DNA from: Myxococcales bacterium 68-20
GTDB taxonomy: Bacteria > Myxococcota_A > Polyangia > Polyangiales > Polyangiaceae
Direction: 5' to 3'
NCBI GenBank assembly: GCA_001899635.1
Contig: MKVQ01000027.1
Span: forward strand, 124,001-188,000
Length of the DNA stretch: 64,000 bases
The translations under genes and the position numbers were made by a program. The notes under the pieces are model-generated. The model searched no databases. It had not been told where the DNA came from and saw only the letters and a list, made by a program, of their open reading frames with translations. Shown in pieces: positions 18,468 through 30,732 of this stretch (positions are counted from its first letter, which is position 1; each line of letters begins with the position of its first letter).

Positions 18468-19655
18468 ATGGACCGAGTTCAGATCTTCGATACGACTCTG
18501 CGTGACGGCGAGCAGGCCTGCGGGTGCAGCATGACGGTCCCCGAGAAGCTACGCCTTGCCGCGCAGCTCGAAGCTCTCGGCGTCGACGTGCTCGAAGCAG
18601 GATTCCCAGCGGCCTCGGCCGGCGACTTCGATGCAGTGAGCGGCATTGCTCGGCGCGTGCGCTCGGCCTCCGTTGCCGGGCTCGCGCGGGCGCGGACCGC
18701 CGACATCGAGACGGCCTCGCGCGCGCTCGATGGGGCCGCACGGCCCCGCATCCACACGTTCATCGCGACGAGCTTCATCCACCGGACACGAAAGCTGCGC
18801 CTCAGCCAGCAGGAGGTGCTCGACAGCGCCGTCAACGCGGTGCGCCTCGCCCGCCGCTACGTCGACGACGTGGAGTTCTCCGCGGAGGACGCGACCCGCA
18901 CCGAGCCGGAGTTCTTGTGCGAGGTCGCACGTGCGGTGGTCGAGGCGGGAGCGTCGACGGTGAACGTGCCGGATACCGTGGGGTACGCCATCCCCGTCGA
19001 GTTCGGCGGGCTCGTCGCGCGCGTGGTCGAGGCGGTCGCCGGGCGTGCGGTGGTGAGCGTGCACTGCCACGACGACCTCGGGCTCGCGACCGCGAACAGC
19101 CTCGCCGGCGTGCGCGCCGGCGCCCGGCAGGTGGAGTGCACGGTCAACGGGATCGGCGAACGAGCCGGCAACGCCGCGCTCGAGGAGGTGGTCATGTCTC
19201 TCCGGGTGCGGCAAGACCAGTTCGGGCTCGAGACCGGGATCCGCACGCGAGAGATCTTCGCGAGCAGCCGGATGCTCGCCGAGTGCATCACGTTCGAGCC
19301 GCAACCGAACAAGGCCGTGGTCGGACGCAACGCGTTCGCGCACGAAGCTGGCATCCATCAGGACGGAATGCTGAAGGACCGAGCCACCTACGAGATCATG
19401 GATCCGAAGGACGTCGGCGTCCCCGAGAGCCAGCTCGTGCTCGGAAAGCACAGCGGCCGGCACGCGCTCCGATATCGCGCTTCGGAGCTCGGCTGTCCGC
19501 TCGACGACGGCGCGCTGGAGCGCGCCTACGCAGCGTTCATCGCCCTCGCGGATCGAAAGAAGTGGGTCTCGAACGAGGAGATCCTGAGCCTCGTTCGACG
19601 GGCGGCGCGCGGCGAGGCGAGTGTGAGCCGCGAAGGAATGGAGCGTACGGAGTAG
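18468..19655 (+). CDS. leuA: 2-isopropylmalate synthase lacking the leucine regulatory domain
   Basis: 395 residues. The enzyme condenses acetyl-CoA with 2-oxoisovalerate, the committed step to leucine. Family motifs are clear: [12 protein letters not shown] at the start, the metal-binding [52 protein letters not shown] and [15 protein letters not shown]. Standard LeuA is about 510 residues with a C-terminal dimer domain that binds leucine; here the protein stops after about 395 and that domain is absent. It may therefore escape feedback inhibition. Homocitrate synthase is a similar-length alternative, but the GIHQDGMLK and GKHSGRHA motifs and the leuBCD neighbours favour LeuA. leuB starts 3 bp later. 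Confidence 0.9.
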   Translation: MDRVQIFDTTLRDGEQACGCSMTVPEKLRLAAQLEALGVDVLEAGFPAASAGDFDAVSGIARRVRSASVAGLARARTADIETASRALDGAARPRIHTFIATSFIHRTRKLRLSQQEVLDSAVNAVRLARRYVDDVEFSAEDATRTEPEFLCEVARAVVEAGASTVNVPDTVGYAIPVEFGGLVARVVEAVAGRAVVSVHCHDDLGLATANSLAGVRAGARQVECTVNGIGERAGNAALEEVVMSLRVRQDQFGLETGIRTREIFASSRMLAECITFEPQPNKAVVGRNAFAHEAGIHQDGMLKDRATYEIMDPKDVGVPESQLVLGKHSGRHALRYRASELGCPLDDGALERAYAAFIALADRKKWVSNEEILSLVRRAARGEASVSREGMERTE

Positions 19656-19658
19656 ACC

Positions 19659-20744
19659 ATGCAGCTGAAGATCCTCTCTCTTCCGGGCGACGGAATCGGG
19701 CCCGAGGTGACCGCCGAGGCCGAGAAGGTGCTGGAGTGCGTGGCCACACGCTTCGGCCATCATCTCGAGCTCACGCGCGGACACATCGGCGGCGCCGCGC
19801 TGAAAGCCGAAGGCACGCCGCTGTCGGCAGCCACCAAGCGAGCGGCCTCCGCCGCCGATGCGGTGCTCCTCGGCGCGGTCGGGATGCCCGAATACGATCG
19901 GAACGCTCCCGCGGAGCGTCCGGAGAAAGGGCTGCTCGACCTGCGAAAAGAGCTCGCCGTTTACGCCAACCTGCGCCCCGTCAAGGCGTACCCGAGCCTC
20001 GTGGGCGCATCGCCGCTGAAGGCAGACCGAATCGAGGGGACCGATCTGCTGATCGTGCGCGAGCTCACCGGAGGGCTCTACTTCGGCACCCCACGAGGGA
20101 TCGACGGGAAGCACGCGTTCAACACGATGGCGTACACCGCAGACGAGATCGAGCGAGTGGCCCGCATCGCCTTCGAGCTGGCGAGGAGCCGGCGCGGAAA
20201 GGTCACGAGCGTCGACAAGGCCAACGTCCTCGAGACCTCACAGCTCTGGCGGCAGGTCGTGACCGAGGTCGCACGCGACTACCCCGGAGTCGAGCTCGAG
20301 CACCTGCTCGTGGACAACGCGGCCATGCAGCTCGTCTTGGCCCCGCGCCGCTTCGACGTGCTCCTCACCGAGAACATGTTCGGCGACATCCTGAGCGACG
20401 AGGCCGCGGTGCTCGCAGGCTCGATCGGCGTACTGGCTTCCGCTTCGGTGGGCGCGAGGCGCGAAGACGGCAAGCTGCCCGGCCTGTACGAGCCGATTCA
20501 CGGATCCGCTCCTGCGATCGCGGACAAGGGCGTAGCCAACCCGATCGGAGCCGTCGGGTCCGTCGCGCTGATGCTCGAGTGGAGCTTCGGTCTTCGGGAC
20601 GAGGCCAGAGCAATCGACGCTGCCGTGAGCCGCTGGCTCGACGACGGGCCACTCACGGCGGATCTCGGCGGGACCGCAAGCACGTCGCAAGCGGGCGACG
20701 CGCTCTGCGCTTGGATTCGAACCGCACACCGGACACCGTCATGA
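19659..20744 (+). CDS. leuB: 3-isopropylmalate dehydrogenase
   Basis: 361 residues, a normal length. It oxidatively decarboxylates 3-isopropylmalate to 2-oxoisocaproate with NAD. Family motifs: [18 protein letters not shown] at the N-terminus, [12 protein letters not shown], the substrate segment [47 protein letters not shown] and the metal-binding [19 protein letters not shown]. The NAD-contact region [19 protein letters not shown] is intact. It sits 3 bp after leuA and its stop overlaps the leuC start (ATGA), so translation of the four genes is probably coupled. Confidence 0.96.
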   Translation: MQLKILSLPGDGIGPEVTAEAEKVLECVATRFGHHLELTRGHIGGAALKAEGTPLSAATKRAASAADAVLLGAVGMPEYDRNAPAERPEKGLLDLRKELAVYANLRPVKAYPSLVGASPLKADRIEGTDLLIVRELTGGLYFGTPRGIDGKHAFNTMAYTADEIERVARIAFELARSRRGKVTSVDKANVLETSQLWRQVVTEVARDYPGVELEHLLVDNAAMQLVLAPRRFDVLLTENMFGDILSDEAAVLAGSIGVLASASVGARREDGKLPGLYEPIHGSAPAIADKGVANPIGAVGSVALMLEWSFGLRDEARAIDAAVSRWLDDGPLTADLGGTASTSQAGDALCAWIRTAHRTPS

Positions 20745-22144
20745 CGCAAGCACGAACCCTGTACGATCGACTCTGGGACGATCACCTGGTGGTCGAGCGG
20801 CCGGACGAGCCCGCCCTGGTCTACATCGATCTGCATCTGGTCCACGAGGTCACGAGCCCGCAAGCCTTCGAGGGACTCCGCCGACGCGGCCTCCTCGTAC
20901 GGCGGCCGAACCGAACGGTGGCCACCATCGATCACGCGATCCCGACCCACGATCGCTCGCTCCCGATCGCGGACCGCGTGGCGGCGGGGCAGATCGAACA
21001 ATTGAAGAGAAACTGCACCGACTTCGGCGTACCGCTCCACGGCCCGGGCAGCGGCAGACAAGGCATCGTCCACGTCATCGGGCCCGAGCTCGGGCTCACG
21101 CAGCCTGGCATGACGGTGGTCTGCGGCGACAGCCATACCGCCACGCACGGAGCGTTCGGTGCCCTCGCGTTCGGGATCGGCACCAGCGAGGTCGAGATGG
21201 TGCTGGCCACCCAGTGCCTGTTGCAACGTCGCTCCAAGAACCAGCGAGTGGAGGTCACCGGCCGTCTCCGCGACGGAGTCACGGCCAAGGATCTGATCCT
21301 CGCGCTCATCGCCCGCATCGGCGTCGACGGCGGAGCCGGGACCGTCCTCGAATACACGGGCAGCGCGGTACGCGCGCTCGACATGGAAGCGCGCATGACG
21401 GTCTGCAACATGAGCATCGAGGCCGGCGCACGGGCGGGCATGATCGCTCCTGACGACACGACGTTTCAGTATCTCCACGGGCGACCGTTCGCGCCGTCCG
21501 GTCGAGCGTGGGACGAGGCCCTCGAGCGCTGGCGAACGCTGGTCACCGACGACGGCGCCTCGTTCGACCGCAGCGTCGAGATCGACGGCGACGCGATCGA
21601 ACCGATGATCACGTTCGGCACCAACCCTGCGCAAGCGATCGCGATCGGCGGACGGGTGCCGAGCCCGACCGACGTGCCCGCGGCGGATCGCGAGGCACTG
21701 ACCAAGGCGCTGGCTTACATGGGCATCGAGCCCGCCCGACCGATCCTGGGACACCCGGTGCAAACGGTGTTCATTGGGAGCTGCACGAACGGCCGCCTCT
21801 CGGACCTGCGCGCGGCAGCTTCGGTGCTTCGCGGACGCAAGGTGCATCCCGGCGTGCGAACGCTGGTGGTCCCCGGCTCGGAGGACGTGGGCCGGGCGGC
21901 TGAGGCCGAAGGGCTCGCAGATATCTTCCGCACCGCTGGCGCCGAGTGGCGCGCCCCCGGCTGTTCGATGTGCATCGCGATGAACGGGGACGAGGTCCGG
22001 CCCGGCGAGACCGCCGTCTCCACCAGCAACCGCAACTTCGAAGGGCGTCAGGGCAGAGGGAGCCGGACCCTGCTCGCGAGCCCCCTCACCGCCGCCGCCG
22101 CCGCCGTGACCGGCGCGGTCGCCGACCCACGGACCTTCGCATGA
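20741..22144 (+). CDS. leuC: 3-isopropylmalate dehydratase large subunit
   Basis: 467 residues, the size of the bacterial heterodimeric LeuC. With LeuD it isomerises 2- to 3-isopropylmalate using a 4Fe-4S cluster. The cluster Cys are visible in [14 protein letters not shown] and in GCSMCIAMN, and the aconitase-type motifs [32 protein letters not shown] and [12 protein letters not shown] are intact. The start ATG overlaps the leuB stop and its own stop overlaps the leuD start, both as ATGA. Nothing suggests loss of function. Confidence 0.97.
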   Translation: MTQARTLYDRLWDDHLVVERPDEPALVYIDLHLVHEVTSPQAFEGLRRRGLLVRRPNRTVATIDHAIPTHDRSLPIADRVAAGQIEQLKRNCTDFGVPLHGPGSGRQGIVHVIGPELGLTQPGMTVVCGDSHTATHGAFGALAFGIGTSEVEMVLATQCLLQRRSKNQRVEVTGRLRDGVTAKDLILALIARIGVDGGAGTVLEYTGSAVRALDMEARMTVCNMSIEAGARAGMIAPDDTTFQYLHGRPFAPSGRAWDEALERWRTLVTDDGASFDRSVEIDGDAIEPMITFGTNPAQAIAIGGRVPSPTDVPAADREALTKALAYMGIEPARPILGHPVQTVFIGSCTNGRLSDLRAAASVLRGRKVHPGVRTLVVPGSEDVGRAAEAEGLADIFRTAGAEWRAPGCSMCIAMNGDEVRPGETAVSTSNRNFEGRQGRGSRTLLASPLTAAAAAVTGAVADPRTFA

Positions 22145-22713
22145 CACCATTCATCGCGTTCGAGAGCGTCTACGCGCGCCTGCTTCGGAGCCACATCGAC
22201 ACGGACCAGATCATCCCGGCGCGCTTCCTCAAGACGACGTCGCGCGAGGGGCTTGGGCGACACGCCTTCGCCGACTGGCGCTACGAAGAAGGCGGGCAGC
22301 TGCGGCCCGACTTTCCGCTCCATCATCCTTCGGCCCGCGGAGCGACCGTGCTCCTGGCCGGCGAGAATTTCGGCTGCGGGTCATCGCGCGAGCACGCGCC
22401 TTGGGCGCTCCTCGAGATGGGATTCCGTGCCGTGATCGCCCCCTCGTTCGGGGACATCTTCCGTCAGAACGCGCTGAAGAACGGGCTCCTTCCGATCGCC
22501 GTCGACGCGGGCGTGCATGCAGCGCTCGCCGACGCCCCTCCCGACGCGACGGTCGGTGTCGACCTCGGGGTCATTCGCCTGCCCGACGGCCAGCGTGCGT
22601 TCTACCCGATCGACCCGTTCTGGAAGGCCTGCCTCGCCGGAGGAATCGACGAGATCGAATACGTGCTACGGCAGGCGGAGGCGATTGCCGACTTCGAGCA
22701 GGGAGCGCGGTAG
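22141..22713 (+). CDS. leuD: 3-isopropylmalate dehydratase small subunit
   Basis: 190 residues, standard for LeuD, the swivelling domain that completes the active site with LeuC. Motifs: [33 protein letters not shown] and [21 protein letters not shown], then the C-terminal [19 protein letters not shown]. It is the last gene of the operon. A strong hairpin follows at 22752-22784, consistent with transcription ending there. Confidence 0.97.
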   Translation: MTPFIAFESVYARLLRSHIDTDQIIPARFLKTTSREGLGRHAFADWRYEEGGQLRPDFPLHHPSARGATVLLAGENFGCGSSREHAPWALLEMGFRAVIAPSFGDIFRQNALKNGLLPIAVDAGVHAALADAPPDATVGVDLGVIRLPDGQRAFYPIDPFWKACLAGGIDEIEYVLRQAEAIADFEQGAR

Positions 22714-22751
22714 ACGCACTCGGTCGAATACATCCGTTGCCGATGACGAAG

Positions 22752-22784
22752 CGCGAGGCCCCAGGACGACCTGAGGGCCTCGCG
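22752..22784. terminator. bidirectional hairpin after leuD
   Basis: A perfect 10-bp stem, CGCGAGGCCC pairing with GGGCCTCGCG, encloses a 13-base loop. It lies between leuD and the convergent lipoprotein gene and could end transcription from both sides. There is no T-tract, as is usual at this GC content. Confidence 0.7.
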
Positions 22785-22794
22785 TGGATTCGGC

Positions 22795-23142
22795 TCAGCC
22801 TTCCAGGCTTTCGTCAGGCACTTCCGGCACGCCGGCGTCGACAGGCACTGGCGAAGGCTCCGGCACGCCGGCGTCGACAGGCACTGGCGAAGGCTCCGGC
22901 ACGCTGGCGTCGACAGGCACTGGCAAAGGCTCCGGCACGCTGGCGTCGACAGGCACTGGCGAAGGCTCCGGCACGCTGGCATCGACAGGCTCCTCCGGTA
23001 CGGAGGCATCGACGGGCTCCTCCGGTACGTTCGCGGCCAGAGCAGCGGCAGACGCCCCCTCGTCGCCGTCGAGGTCGAGGCCGCAGGCGAAGGTCGGCAG
23101 AACGAAAACGAACAGAATCGCGATACGGAATGGCATCGTCAT
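22795..23142 (-). CDS. short repeat-only lipoprotein, last gene of module A
   Basis: 115 residues from the ATG giving MTMPFRIAILFVF; the lipobox is LPTFAC. After about 25 residues the mature protein is almost wholly a Pro/Val/Asp repeat with unit PVPVDASVPEPS, encoded by a 36-bp DNA repeat. It then ends at VPDESLEG. The neighbouring lipoprotein at 23232-23825 has one related unit (EPSPSVPVDASIPD) as the spacer before its globular domain. This gene may therefore be a relative that lost its globular part and gained spacer copies. Alternatively it is a cell-wall-spanning stalk. It lies 89 bp after that gene on the same strand. Confidence 0.72.
   Translation of the reverse strand: MTMPFRIAILFVFVLPTFACGLDLDGDEGASAAALAANVPEEPVDASVPEEPVDASVPEPSPVPVDASVPEPLPVPVDASVPEPSPVPVDAGVPEPSPVPVDAGVPEVPDESLEG
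22823..22990. repeat. 36-bp tandem repeat inside the lipoprotein gene
   Basis: Units begin at 22823, 22859, 22895, 22931 and 22967. The first four are full 36-bp copies differing at only a few bases, and the fifth is partial. A shorter related unit (GACGGGCTCCTCCGGTACG type) follows to about 23030. The period is a multiple of three, so copy-number change keeps the reading frame. Confidence 0.9.
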
Positions 23143-23231
23143 GATCGAGAATGGGCACGAGCGCGATTCATCGATCACGACATTTGCCATTTCTCACCGA
23201 CACCACGTCGCACGTCGCACGCGGCGCTCCA

Positions 23232-23825
23232 TTACCGCGGTATCGCGACGAACGACGCCAATCCGCCGGGCTCGCCTCGCGCGAACACGTTCGAGTCCGC
23301 ATATGGCTGTTCGTCGCACGTGATGACGCCGTCGATCGATAGCCAATCGTCGACGAGATCGACCTGACAACGGCGATCCGACGGCACTCCGGCAAGCTCC
23401 AGCGCTCCGACGCGGACATCATGCGGTCCACTGCCGACCGGCGGACCGAACGTCACGCGCAGCAGGACTTCGTCCGCTGCGGAGCAGGTCACCGTCACCA
23501 CGCCCTCCGGTGTCCGTTCGAACTGTGCCGTGTCGCCGGTGACGAGCATGCGGTCGTAGGTCGGCGGTTCCGAGTCGCTCGCCACCTGACCCAGCTTCAC
23601 CGTCTGACAACGCCCCGTGTCGGGGATGCTTGCGTCCACGGGCACCGATGGCGAGGGCTCGTCACCGACCGAAGCGTCGGAGGGCGTGAGCGAGACTCGT
23701 TCTTCGTCGTCGAAGCTGATGGCGCTTCCGCTGCACGCCACCAAGAGCAGCGCGAACGACACGCGGACCGCGCCGCACGGCCTAGGCCTCGTTCCCGAAC
23801 GCCGCTGCCTCGATCGACGGGTCAC
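23232..23825 (-). CDS. lipoprotein of module A, paralogue of 14823-15488
   Basis: 197 residues from a GTG start that overlaps the stop of the TM/TPR gene as GTGA. The lipobox is LLVAC after a basic N-terminus. A spacer with EPSPSVPVDASIPD leads to a C-domain with two Cys pairs. This domain resembles that of the lipoprotein at 14823-15488 in order and spacing (SAADEVLLRV, SDRRCQVDLV, SNVFARGEPGGL). The overlap implies co-translation with the upstream membrane protein, tying this lipoprotein to the sigma unit. Molecular function unknown. Confidence 0.82.
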   Translation of the reverse strand: MTRRSRQRRSGTRPRPCGAVRVSFALLLVACSGSAISFDDEERVSLTPSDASVGDEPSPSVPVDASIPDTGRCQTVKLGQVASDSEPPTYDRMLVTGDTAQFERTPEGVVTVTCSAADEVLLRVTFGPPVGSGPHDVRVGALELAGVPSDRRCQVDLVDDWLSIDGVITCDEQPYADSNVFARGEPGGLASFVAIPR

Positions 23826-24787
23826 GGCGCTCCGTTCGGGCTCTCGAGCAGCGCGCGCATGCGTCGTGCGATCGGGCTCGTGTCGTTTCCACGAAGGTAC
23901 GGCGCGGCGACGCGCTCTGCGGTGCTCCGGTCACCGCGAGCGACGAGCGCCTCGACGCGGACCACGGCGGCTTGGTCGGTCAGCTCGCCTCCGGGGAAGC
24001 GACTCGCATACGCGTCGAGCGCCGCGAGGGCTTCGTCGGGACGAAGGCTCGCCGTCGCCCGCGCCCGGTCGAGGAGCATGACCTGCTCAGCCATCAAAGA
24101 AACGGAGAGTGGCGTCGCCGTGTCCGTAGGAGCGGGCGGTTGCGGAACGTCGGTCGCCGACACGGCAGGCGAGGGCGACGGGATGCTCGGCGTGGTCGTT
24201 CGTTCGAGGCGCGATTCGCTCCGAGGAAGGAGCGCCGAGGTCCCGTGAGCAGATGGTGCACTCGATTCGATGGGCGGCTGCGGCGCTGGCCCGTTCACCG
24301 GCGGTGGCTCGTCCTGCGTGGCCGACTCACGGACCATCGTTCCCGCGGCGCCTTCATCCGCTCGCGCGATGTCCTCGCCAGGGGTTCGTTGGACGATCGC
24401 GACAGGAGCCGGGGCTGTCGTGCTCGAAGGAGCGAGCCTCGCTTCCACGGGAGCGTGGCTCGCCTGCGCGATGACCAACGTCGTTCCGACCGAAGAGATC
24501 GCGAGCGCTCCGACGACGAGCTTGCCGATCGTGCTCGAAAGAAAGGCGGCGCCCTTGGTTGCACTCAGCGCCGTCGTCGTGGCCGTCGCCGTCGTCGCGG
24601 CGCCATTGGCCGCGAGGCCCGCCGCCCCGCTCGCGCTCTTGGCAAGGGTCGTCGCGACGACGGCAGCTCCGACCGTGAGCCCGAGTCGCCCCAGCTCGCG
24701 CTCGAGAGCGTCCGGAGCAGGGCCGTCCATGCGGCCCGCCTCGAGGAGGCTCCGGGGGAACGCGTCGCCGTAGCCGTCGGATTTCAT
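23822..24787 (-). CDS. single-TM protein with C-terminal TPR-like repeats, partner of the module A sigma factor
   Basis: 321 residues from the ATG at 24787, which overlaps the sigma-factor stop as ATGA. A short cytosolic helix (PRSLLEAGRMDGPAPDALER) precedes an Ala/Thr/Gly-rich region and a membrane helix, LVVGALAISSVGTTLVIA. A long Pro/Ala/Ser spacer follows, and then a helical-repeat domain of about 80 residues (LLDRARATASLRPDEALAAL, FPGGELTDQAAVVRVEALVA). Position and topology suggest a membrane anti-sigma or sensor. It has no zinc-binding HxxxCxxC motif. The counterpart in module B has the same order of parts. Confidence 0.8.
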   Translation of the reverse strand: MKSDGYGDAFPRSLLEAGRMDGPAPDALERELGRLGLTVGAAVVATTLAKSASGAAGLAANGAATTATATTTALSATKGAAFLSSTIGKLVVGALAISSVGTTLVIAQASHAPVEARLAPSSTTAPAPVAIVQRTPGEDIARADEGAAGTMVRESATQDEPPPVNGPAPQPPIESSAPSAHGTSALLPRSESRLERTTTPSIPSPSPAVSATDVPQPPAPTDTATPLSVSLMAEQVMLLDRARATASLRPDEALAALDAYASRFPGGELTDQAAVVRVEALVARGDRSTAERVAAPYLRGNDTSPIARRMRALLESPNGAP

Positions 24788-25452
24788 CGGACGCCCTTCT
24801 GCATCGGTCGATCGCTCGCGAGGAGCCGCTGTCGGAGCCGTGCTGCGGCTCGGTCGAATTGTTGCCGGCCACGGCGAAGACGCGAGGCGGCGGTGCCCGC
24901 TGCGATGTTCAACGACTCGGCAATCGCCATCGAGGTCCACCCTTCGAGCTCGTGGAGCACGAACACGATCCGCGTGTCTTCGTCGAGCGCGTCGAGGGCC
25001 TCGTCGAGCAGCGCGCGCGCCTGTTGCTGATCGAGCAGCTCTTCAGGCGAAGGCGCATCGGACACGATGCCTTCCACATCCTCGAGCGGCCCTTCGAATT
25101 TCGCTCGTCGCGCGACGGCACGCCTGAGCTCGGACGCAACACGAACGCAGGTCTGCACGACGAAGGCCTGCTCGCGACCAGGGAGGATGTCGGGGAGCCG
25201 GCGGGTGACGATGTCGAACACGCGCGACACCGCTTCGTCGACGCGTGACTCGGGAACCCCGAACCGTCGCGCGGTGCGCCATACGAGCGCGTGGTGGGCC
25301 ATCACCACCGTGCGGAGCCTCGCAGTCGCCTCCGGCGTGGACGAAAGCGGCGCGCGTGCCTCGTCCAGTGACGCTGGATTCTCGGTCCCACGCGCGTCGT
25401 CGGGATCCGATGCATCCGGGGGAAGCTCGATGAAGGAAGGAGCAGACTGCAT
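24784..25452 (-). CDS. ECF-type RNA polymerase sigma factor, module A
   Basis: 222 residues from ATG at 25452 (a GTG lies one codon earlier). Region 2 is around HHALVWRTARRFGVPESRVDEAVSRVFDIVTR, and region 4 is LLDEALDALDEDTRIVFVLH followed by ELEGWTSMAIAESLNIAAGTAASRLRRGR. A 50-residue acidic N-terminal extension precedes region 2. The sigma factor of module C shares the RALLDE-LDAL and VLHELE stretches almost word for word, so these two are close relatives. It lies 51 bp after the barrel-like gene and overlaps the downstream membrane partner. Its target promoters cannot be deduced. Confidence 0.92.
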   Translation of the reverse strand: MQSAPSFIELPPDASDPDDARGTENPASLDEARAPLSSTPEATARLRTVVMAHHALVWRTARRFGVPESRVDEAVSRVFDIVTRRLPDILPGREQAFVVQTCVRVASELRRAVARRAKFEGPLEDVEGIVSDAPSPEELLDQQQARALLDEALDALDEDTRIVFVLHELEGWTSMAIAESLNIAAGTAASRLRRGRQQFDRAAARLRQRLLASDRPMQKGVR

Positions 25453-25503
25453 CACGGCCGGCGAAGGTCCCCCCCGTCCATGGACTCGAGCGGGCGCGAT
25501 TGA

Positions 25504-26556
25504 TCACGGAATCGGCAGCATCGCTCCGACCGCGAACGAGCCCGCGAACGTTCGAACGGTCTCGAGCGACGGTCCGTCGCTGCGGATGCTGTATCCGAGC
25601 ACCTGAAGGGGTAGAAAGGCCTCCGCTTCGAGCCCGACACCTCCAAGTTCCCAGCGCAGGCGAGCTCCGGGGCCGAGGCCGAACCAGGGCAAGACATGCG
25701 ATTGGCCGTCGTAGCCGATACGCACGATCCCCGGCTCGGCGCGGGCGCACAAGGACGCGCCGTACGGCTTGGCACGGCCGGTGTCGAGGCAAACATCGAG
25801 CGGCACAGTCGCCCAGAAGAGCGCCGCCTGCCCTTTCGCCCCTCGCTCTTCCGCGAGGGCGCCCCGCAAGCCGGCGCGCAGCTCGCCATGCGAGCGGACG
25901 CGCAGCGCGGTCGTGAGCTGAGCACCCGGCAACCAGGACGAAACGACGCCTGGTGTCGAGGTCACGTGCCCTCCGAGCAGGAACCGGGAAGCGTCACCGC
26001 CAATGGCGACGGGCCCCGTTTCGCGCGGGGTCACGTTGGAAGCGGCAGCGATCGGTGCACCGATTGGTGGGGCTGGCGCGGGGCCGGGTGGAGCATCTTC
26101 GATGCGCGTCGACGGCTCAGCTTCGAGCCACGTTGCGGCAACGAGGGAGAGGGCCGACGCGGCGTCTTCGCAAGAGCTGGTCTTCAGTCGTCGCGTCTCG
26201 CGACCCGAGACGCCGTCGAACGAGATCTCCGCTTCGACGGTCTCGGACGGGGGCGAGACGATGAACTGGACACGAAGCGTCGTGCGAGCCTCTTCCACGA
26301 AGCGGACCGGGCGACGGGTACGCTTTGCAACGGCGAGCTCGACGTCCGCCCTGGTGCACCCTTCCGCCGCGCGGTCGGACGCGCTTTCGACATGGACCTC
26401 GAGAGACTCTTGGGGGCTCGCTGCGCCTCGAGAGGAGGCCATGAGGCACGCGAGGTGTACTGCGCCGACGATCGCGCCCCGCACACCGAGCCGTCGGCCG
26501 CGCGACGCGGCGGACGGAGATCCATCGATGCGAGCGATTCCAGACTCGTGACGCAT
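25504..26556 (-). CDS. barrel-like envelope protein with an N-terminal periplasmic domain, module A
   Basis: 350 residues. A signal peptide (AIVGAVHLACLMASSRGAAS) leads to an N-domain of about 110 residues with alternating strands: LEVHVESASDRAAEGCTRAD, TTLRVQFIVSPPSETVEAEISF, and CEDAASALSLVAATWLEAEP. A Pro/Ala linker follows, then about 170 residues of amphipathic beta strands with Gly turns, including PYGASLCARAEPGIVRIGYDG and a hydrophobic end (FAGSFAVGAMLPIP). This looks like a small beta-barrel or beta-sandwich, probably in the outer membrane. The protein at 47856-48950 has the same plan, and the remnant at 41648-42175 matches its C-terminal half. First gene of the unit. Confidence 0.78.
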   Translation of the reverse strand: MRHESGIARIDGSPSAASRGRRLGVRGAIVGAVHLACLMASSRGAASPQESLEVHVESASDRAAEGCTRADVELAVAKRTRRPVRFVEEARTTLRVQFIVSPPSETVEAEISFDGVSGRETRRLKTSSCEDAASALSLVAATWLEAEPSTRIEDAPPGPAPAPPIGAPIAAASNVTPRETGPVAIGGDASRFLLGGHVTSTPGVVSSWLPGAQLTTALRVRSHGELRAGLRGALAEERGAKGQAALFWATVPLDVCLDTGRAKPYGASLCARAEPGIVRIGYDGQSHVLPWFGLGPGARLRWELGGVGLEAEAFLPLQVLGYSIRSDGPSLETVRTFAGSFAVGAMLPIP

Positions 26557-26742
26557 GCTCTCCGGCGAGCCGAGCGCTTGGCTTTCCTCATCGCCCGCGA
26601 TCAGGACTCGCCAAGGCTACCATGCTCTCGTGCATGCGCAGCTCGGCGAGCCCCAACCGCTCGTGACGCGGCGTCGTGGAGCAGAGGAGCCGTCGTCAGG
26701 CTCCTGCAGGTTGCTCGCGGGGAGGACGTTCGCGTCCGCTCG

Positions 26743-27300
26743 TCAGGCGATCTCGATCGTGAGCGTGAAGGTCTCGCTCGGCTTCGCCGTCTTGTCGCCC
26801 GCCTTCTTGTTCACGAACTGGACCTTGTGCTTCTGGCCCGCCTTGAAGAGCGGACCGTTCGTCGTCCACTTGAACTGGTGGCCGTTCGTTCCGGGCGCGA
26901 AGCCGGGGATGACCTCCTCCTTCGGCTTGCCCAGTGTCCGGTCGTTGCTCTCGACCGACCATACGGTGCCCGGATAGTCGGGAAGGAACACGGTGACGCT
27001 GCCGCCGGCAGCGGCCTTGATCGCCTTCTCGGACTCCTTCTTCGGGTCCTTCATCATCAGCACGACGTCCTTCGCGTCGCCGGTGACCATCGACGAGTCC
27101 GACGCGCTCGGCGCCGCTTCGCTCGCGGCCGGAGCAGCCGAAGGCGCCTCTGTCGCCGTCGTGGTCCCGGTCGCACTTGCGACGGGAGCGGCGCTCGCGC
27201 TCGGAGCAGCGCTCGCCGAACCGCTCGAGCCCTCCTTCTTCTCGTCACACGCAACAGCGAGGAGCACGAGGCACACGGCGATGGTTCGGTTCATGTTCAT
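26743..27300 (-). CDS. lipoprotein with Ala/Ser-rich spacer, downstream of the OPT transporter
   Basis: 185 residues with the lipobox LLAVAC. About 60 residues of Ala/Ser/Pro/Thr precede a compact beta-rich C-domain (SVTVFLPDYPGTVWSVESND, GHQFKWTTNGPLFKAGQKHK, ETFTLTIEIA). The C-domain loosely recalls chagasin-type Ig folds but lacks the NPTTG loop, so no inhibitor call is made. It starts 15 bp after the OPT gene on the same strand and is probably co-transcribed. The 186-bp gap to the barrel-like gene of module A likely holds that unit's promoter. Confidence 0.78.
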   Translation of the reverse strand: MNMNRTIAVCLVLLAVACDEKKEGSSGSASAAPSASAAPVASATGTTTATEAPSAAPAASEAAPSASDSSMVTGDAKDVVLMMKDPKKESEKAIKAAAGGSVTVFLPDYPGTVWSVESNDRTLGKPKEEVIPGFAPGTNGHQFKWTTNGPLFKAGQKHKVQFVNKKAGDKTAKPSETFTLTIEIA

Positions 27301-27315
27301 CTTCGGCTTCCTTGG

Positions 27316-29436
<2,121 letters not shown>

Positions 29437-29439
<3 letters not shown>

Positions 29440-29471
29440 CCTCGCGACTCTCTCAAGAAGCCGCGAGGGTG
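29437..29471 (-). promoter_or_regulatory. hairpin holding the OPT start codon
   Basis: On the minus strand a perfect 10-bp stem (CACCCTCGCG with CGCGAGGGTG) encloses a 15-base loop. The last three bases of the 3' arm are the GTG start of the transporter, and the GAGAG ribosome-site-like sequence falls in the loop. It could act as an attenuating terminator after the methyltransferase gene, or as a fold that limits initiation on the transporter mRNA. Confidence 0.6.
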
Positions 29472-29486
29472 TCCACTCGCAGGGCC

Positions 29487-30572
<1,086 letters not shown>

Positions 30573-30732
30573 GCGCGTCTTGTTTAGTGCCACTGTCGCG
30601 GGACCTCCACCGCTTCCTGCCAGGGGGGCCGGTTGATCCACCCGTGGGGTGAGAATCCGTCCTGACTGGAGCCACAAACGGTTGGATTTACTATGGCTGC
30701 GGTAGGCACGGATCGTGGTTGGCCGTCCGCCC

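Noticed and set aside
18468-19655. Homocitrate synthase (NifV-like)
   Set aside because: Length fits, but the LeuA-type motifs GIHQDGMLK and GKHSGRHA and the adjacent leuBCD argue for 2-isopropylmalate synthase.
18524-20740. Upstream part of a 1,206-residue plus-strand frame joined to leuC
   Set aside because: Frame-shifted reading of leuA and leuB. Only the part from the ATG at 20741 is LeuC.
22823-22990. CRISPR-like 36-bp repeat
   Set aside because: The copies are contiguous with no spacers and they encode a Pro/Val/Asp protein repeat in frame.
26743-27300. Chagasin-type protease inhibitor
   Set aside because: The C-terminal beta domain is vaguely similar but the NPTTG loop and other inhibitory loops are absent.
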